DNA of 64,000 nucleotides from the NCBI RefSeq assembly GCF_012396015.1, contig NZ_JAAXOQ010000005.1, forward strand, positions 1 through 64,000. The letters run 5' to 3'. Every line of letters begins with the position of its first letter. The first letter of the stretch is position 1. This document shows positions 62,601-64,000 of the stretch, one piece after another. Below the pieces are notes generated by a model. It was not told the origin of the DNA, did no database searches, and worked only from the letters and a program-made list of their open reading frames with translations. The position numbers and the translations under genes were made by a program. The DNA comes from Tsukamurella spumae (GTDB lineage Bacteria; Actinomycetota; Actinomycetes; Mycobacteriales; Mycobacteriaceae).

Positions 62601-63836
62601 GATGTCTCGCGTCTGGTGCTGGCCGACAACGTCTCCCAGAACACCGCGCTGTCGGTGGAGCGCTCGCTCGCGCCGAAGATGGTGGACGTGCACGCCCGGA
62701 TCCTCGCGGACCTCTCGCGCAACCGCGGCGTCGACCTGCGGCTCGAGGCGCTGCCCACGCGCAAGGAGACCGACCGGCTCAAGGCCGCCGGCCTCGGTCT
62801 CAGTTCGCCGGAGCTGGCGAATCTCATGGCCCACGTCAAGCTGGCGGCGAAGGACGACGTGCTGGCCAGCGACCTTCCCGACAACGACGCGCTCACCGCG
62901 CGGCTCCCGGAGTACTTCCCGGACGGGCTGCGCGAGCGCGCCGGCGAGGCCGTGTTCGCGCACCCGCTGCGCCGCGAGATCGTCACCACCCAGGTGGTCA
63001 ACGAGCTCGTCGACAACGCGGGCGTCAGCTTCGTCTACCGGCTCGAGGAGGAGACCGGCGCCGGTGCCGCCGACGCCGTGCGGGCGTTCGTGGCAGTGAG
63101 CCGCGTCTTCGGCCTCTCCGCCACGTGGTCGGCGATCCGCGCGCTGCCGGTCTCGGCCGTGGAGTCGGCGGCACTGTTCTCCGAGAGCCGCCGGGTACTC
63201 GACCGCGGGGCGCGCTGGATGCTCACCAACCGCCCGCAGCCCATCGCGATCGGCGCGGAGGTCAATCGGTACGCGGATCGCATCGCGGCGATGACGGCCG
63301 CGATGCCGGAGTGGGACATCCAGTACGACGCGCAGGCCCGCGCGGCCGCGGACCACGCCATCGCGGCGGGGGTCCCGGACGACCTGGCGTTCGGGGTGTC
63401 CCGCGCGCTGTACCGGTTCAGCCTGCTCGACGTGGTCGACATCGCGGACATCACCGAGCGCGAGGACGACGAGGTGGGGCGCCTGTACTTCGCGCTCATG
63501 CAGTACCTGCGGATCGACAAGATGCTGGGCGCGGTCGCGGAGCTGCCGCGGGGCGACAGGTGGAGCGGGATGGCCCGCCTCGCGTTGCGCGACGACCTGT
63601 ACGGCGCGCTGCGGGCGCTCACCGTCGAGGTCCTCAACTTCACCGACGCGAACGAGCCGGCCACGCAGAAGATCGGCGACTGGGCCTCGCGCAACGCGCG
63701 GAGCCTCGAGCGGGTCGGTGCGCTGCTGTCGGAGATCCTCGACCCGGAGGAGGGGAGCGGCGCGCTGGCGAACCAGGAGTCGAGCCTGTCGGTGGCCACC
63801 CGGGCCCTGCGCTCGCTCCTGCGGCACGCGGGGTGA
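59616..63836 (+). CDS. gdh: NAD-specific glutamate dehydrogenase (large GDH), N-terminally short
   Basis: This 1406-residue protein belongs to the large NAD-GDH class. Residues from about 20 match the middle regulatory domains ([31 protein letters not shown]). The catalytic core begins near 560 with [36 protein letters not shown] and [38 protein letters not shown]-like and [13 protein letters not shown] segments and the helical C-terminal domain follow. It oxidises glutamate to 2-oxoglutarate. Mycobacterial homologues have about 1590-1620 residues. The first roughly 190 residues (an ACT-like regulatory domain) are missing here and no in-frame extension exists upstream. Confidence 0.92.
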   Translation: [1406 protein letters not shown]

Positions 63837-63860
63837 CGCCCGTCGGCTAGCGTTGACGGG

Positions 63861-64000
63861 GTGACCGACTACAGCTTCACCGCCGCGGGCGTCACGGGCG
63901 TGCGCACCGTCTCCGACGACGGCGCCGCCGTCCTGACGGTCCCGGTCGATGTGCGGTGGTCCGATATGGACGTCTACCAGCACATCAACAACGCGCGCAT
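63861..64000 (+). CDS. Acyl-CoA thioesterase, hotdog fold (cut by window edge)
   Basis: From GTG 63861 the frame reads about 46 residues, MTDYSFTAAGVTGVRTVSDD onward, to the window edge. It ends in VRWSDMDVYQHINNAR, the 4HBT/YbgC-type active-site motif with Asp and the HxNN pattern. It begins 24 bases after gdh and is probably co-transcribed. In M. tuberculosis a thioesterase gene (Rv2475c) also follows gdh. Confidence 0.85.
   Translation, partial: MTDYSFTAAGVTGVRTVSDDGAAVLTVPVDVRWSDMDVYQHINNAR

Noticed and set aside
59691-63983. 1430-codon minus-strand frame opposite gdh
   Set aside because: It is an antisense shadow of gdh and has no motif or ribosome site.

Overview
The window is very GC-rich and reads as the chromosome of a mycolic-acid-containing actinobacterium (order Mycobacteriales). 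A close match to the mycolate reductase CmrA, a single-chain NAD-glutamate dehydrogenase beside EttA, a carboxylic acid reductase and many GTG starts all fit. The genus Tsukamurella is my best guess, but it is an inference from memory and not a search result.

Layout. 1-4.4 kb: an IS30-type transposase tail, cmrA, a PPOX/F420-type flavoprotein, an old-yellow-enzyme/2,4-dienoyl-CoA reductase with its PadR regulator, and tRNA-Arg(TCT). 4.5-8.2 kb: a CitMHS citrate transporter followed by a CitA/CitB-like two-component system. 8.3-19.2 kb: a phenylacetate catabolic cluster, with paaKEDCBAGHF on the minus strand and paaR, paaZ, paaI on the plus strand. Two PaaR-type palindromes lie in front of the divergent units, and no paaJ thiolase is present. 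19.2-22.5 kb: an ABC permease next to an unusual secreted-type hydrolase fused to an ABC ATPase. 22.6-27.2 kb: a sulfone/sulfonate scavenging operon (ssuD, sfnG, sfnB-like, LLM flavoprotein). 27.3-30.7 kb: a carboxylic acid reductase.

30.8-63.9 kb: an SSB paralogue, then an inserted-looking block, then ettA, gdh and a thioesterase. In Mycobacterium the ssb paralogue, ettA, gdh and thioesterase genes are direct neighbours (Rv2478c-Rv2475c). Here about 26 kb separates ssb from ettA. That block holds a Na+/H+ antiporter, a complete nitrate assimilation set and a compact secondary-metabolite operon. The nitrate set comprises narK, a HemD-winged-helix protein, sirohydrochlorin chelatase, nirB, nirD, a MobA-MoeA fusion, a flavoprotein-fused nitrate reductase and a tail-anchored pseudokinase-like protein. 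The metabolite operon runs PKS, NRPS with terminal reductase, DrrA-like ATPase, DrrB-like permease.

How the genes work together. NarK imports nitrate, the nitrate reductase reduces it to nitrite using its own flavin module, and NirBD reduces nitrite to ammonium with siroheme supplied by the HemD and CbiX-like proteins; Gdh lies at the end of the block. The PKS-NRPS operon has three successive 4-bp ATGA overlaps. It predicts a short or iteratively built enoyl chain joined to glycine (specificity code read as DILQLGMIWK), released by reduction and exported by the two ABC proteins. This operon is the best candidate in the window for an undescribed system.
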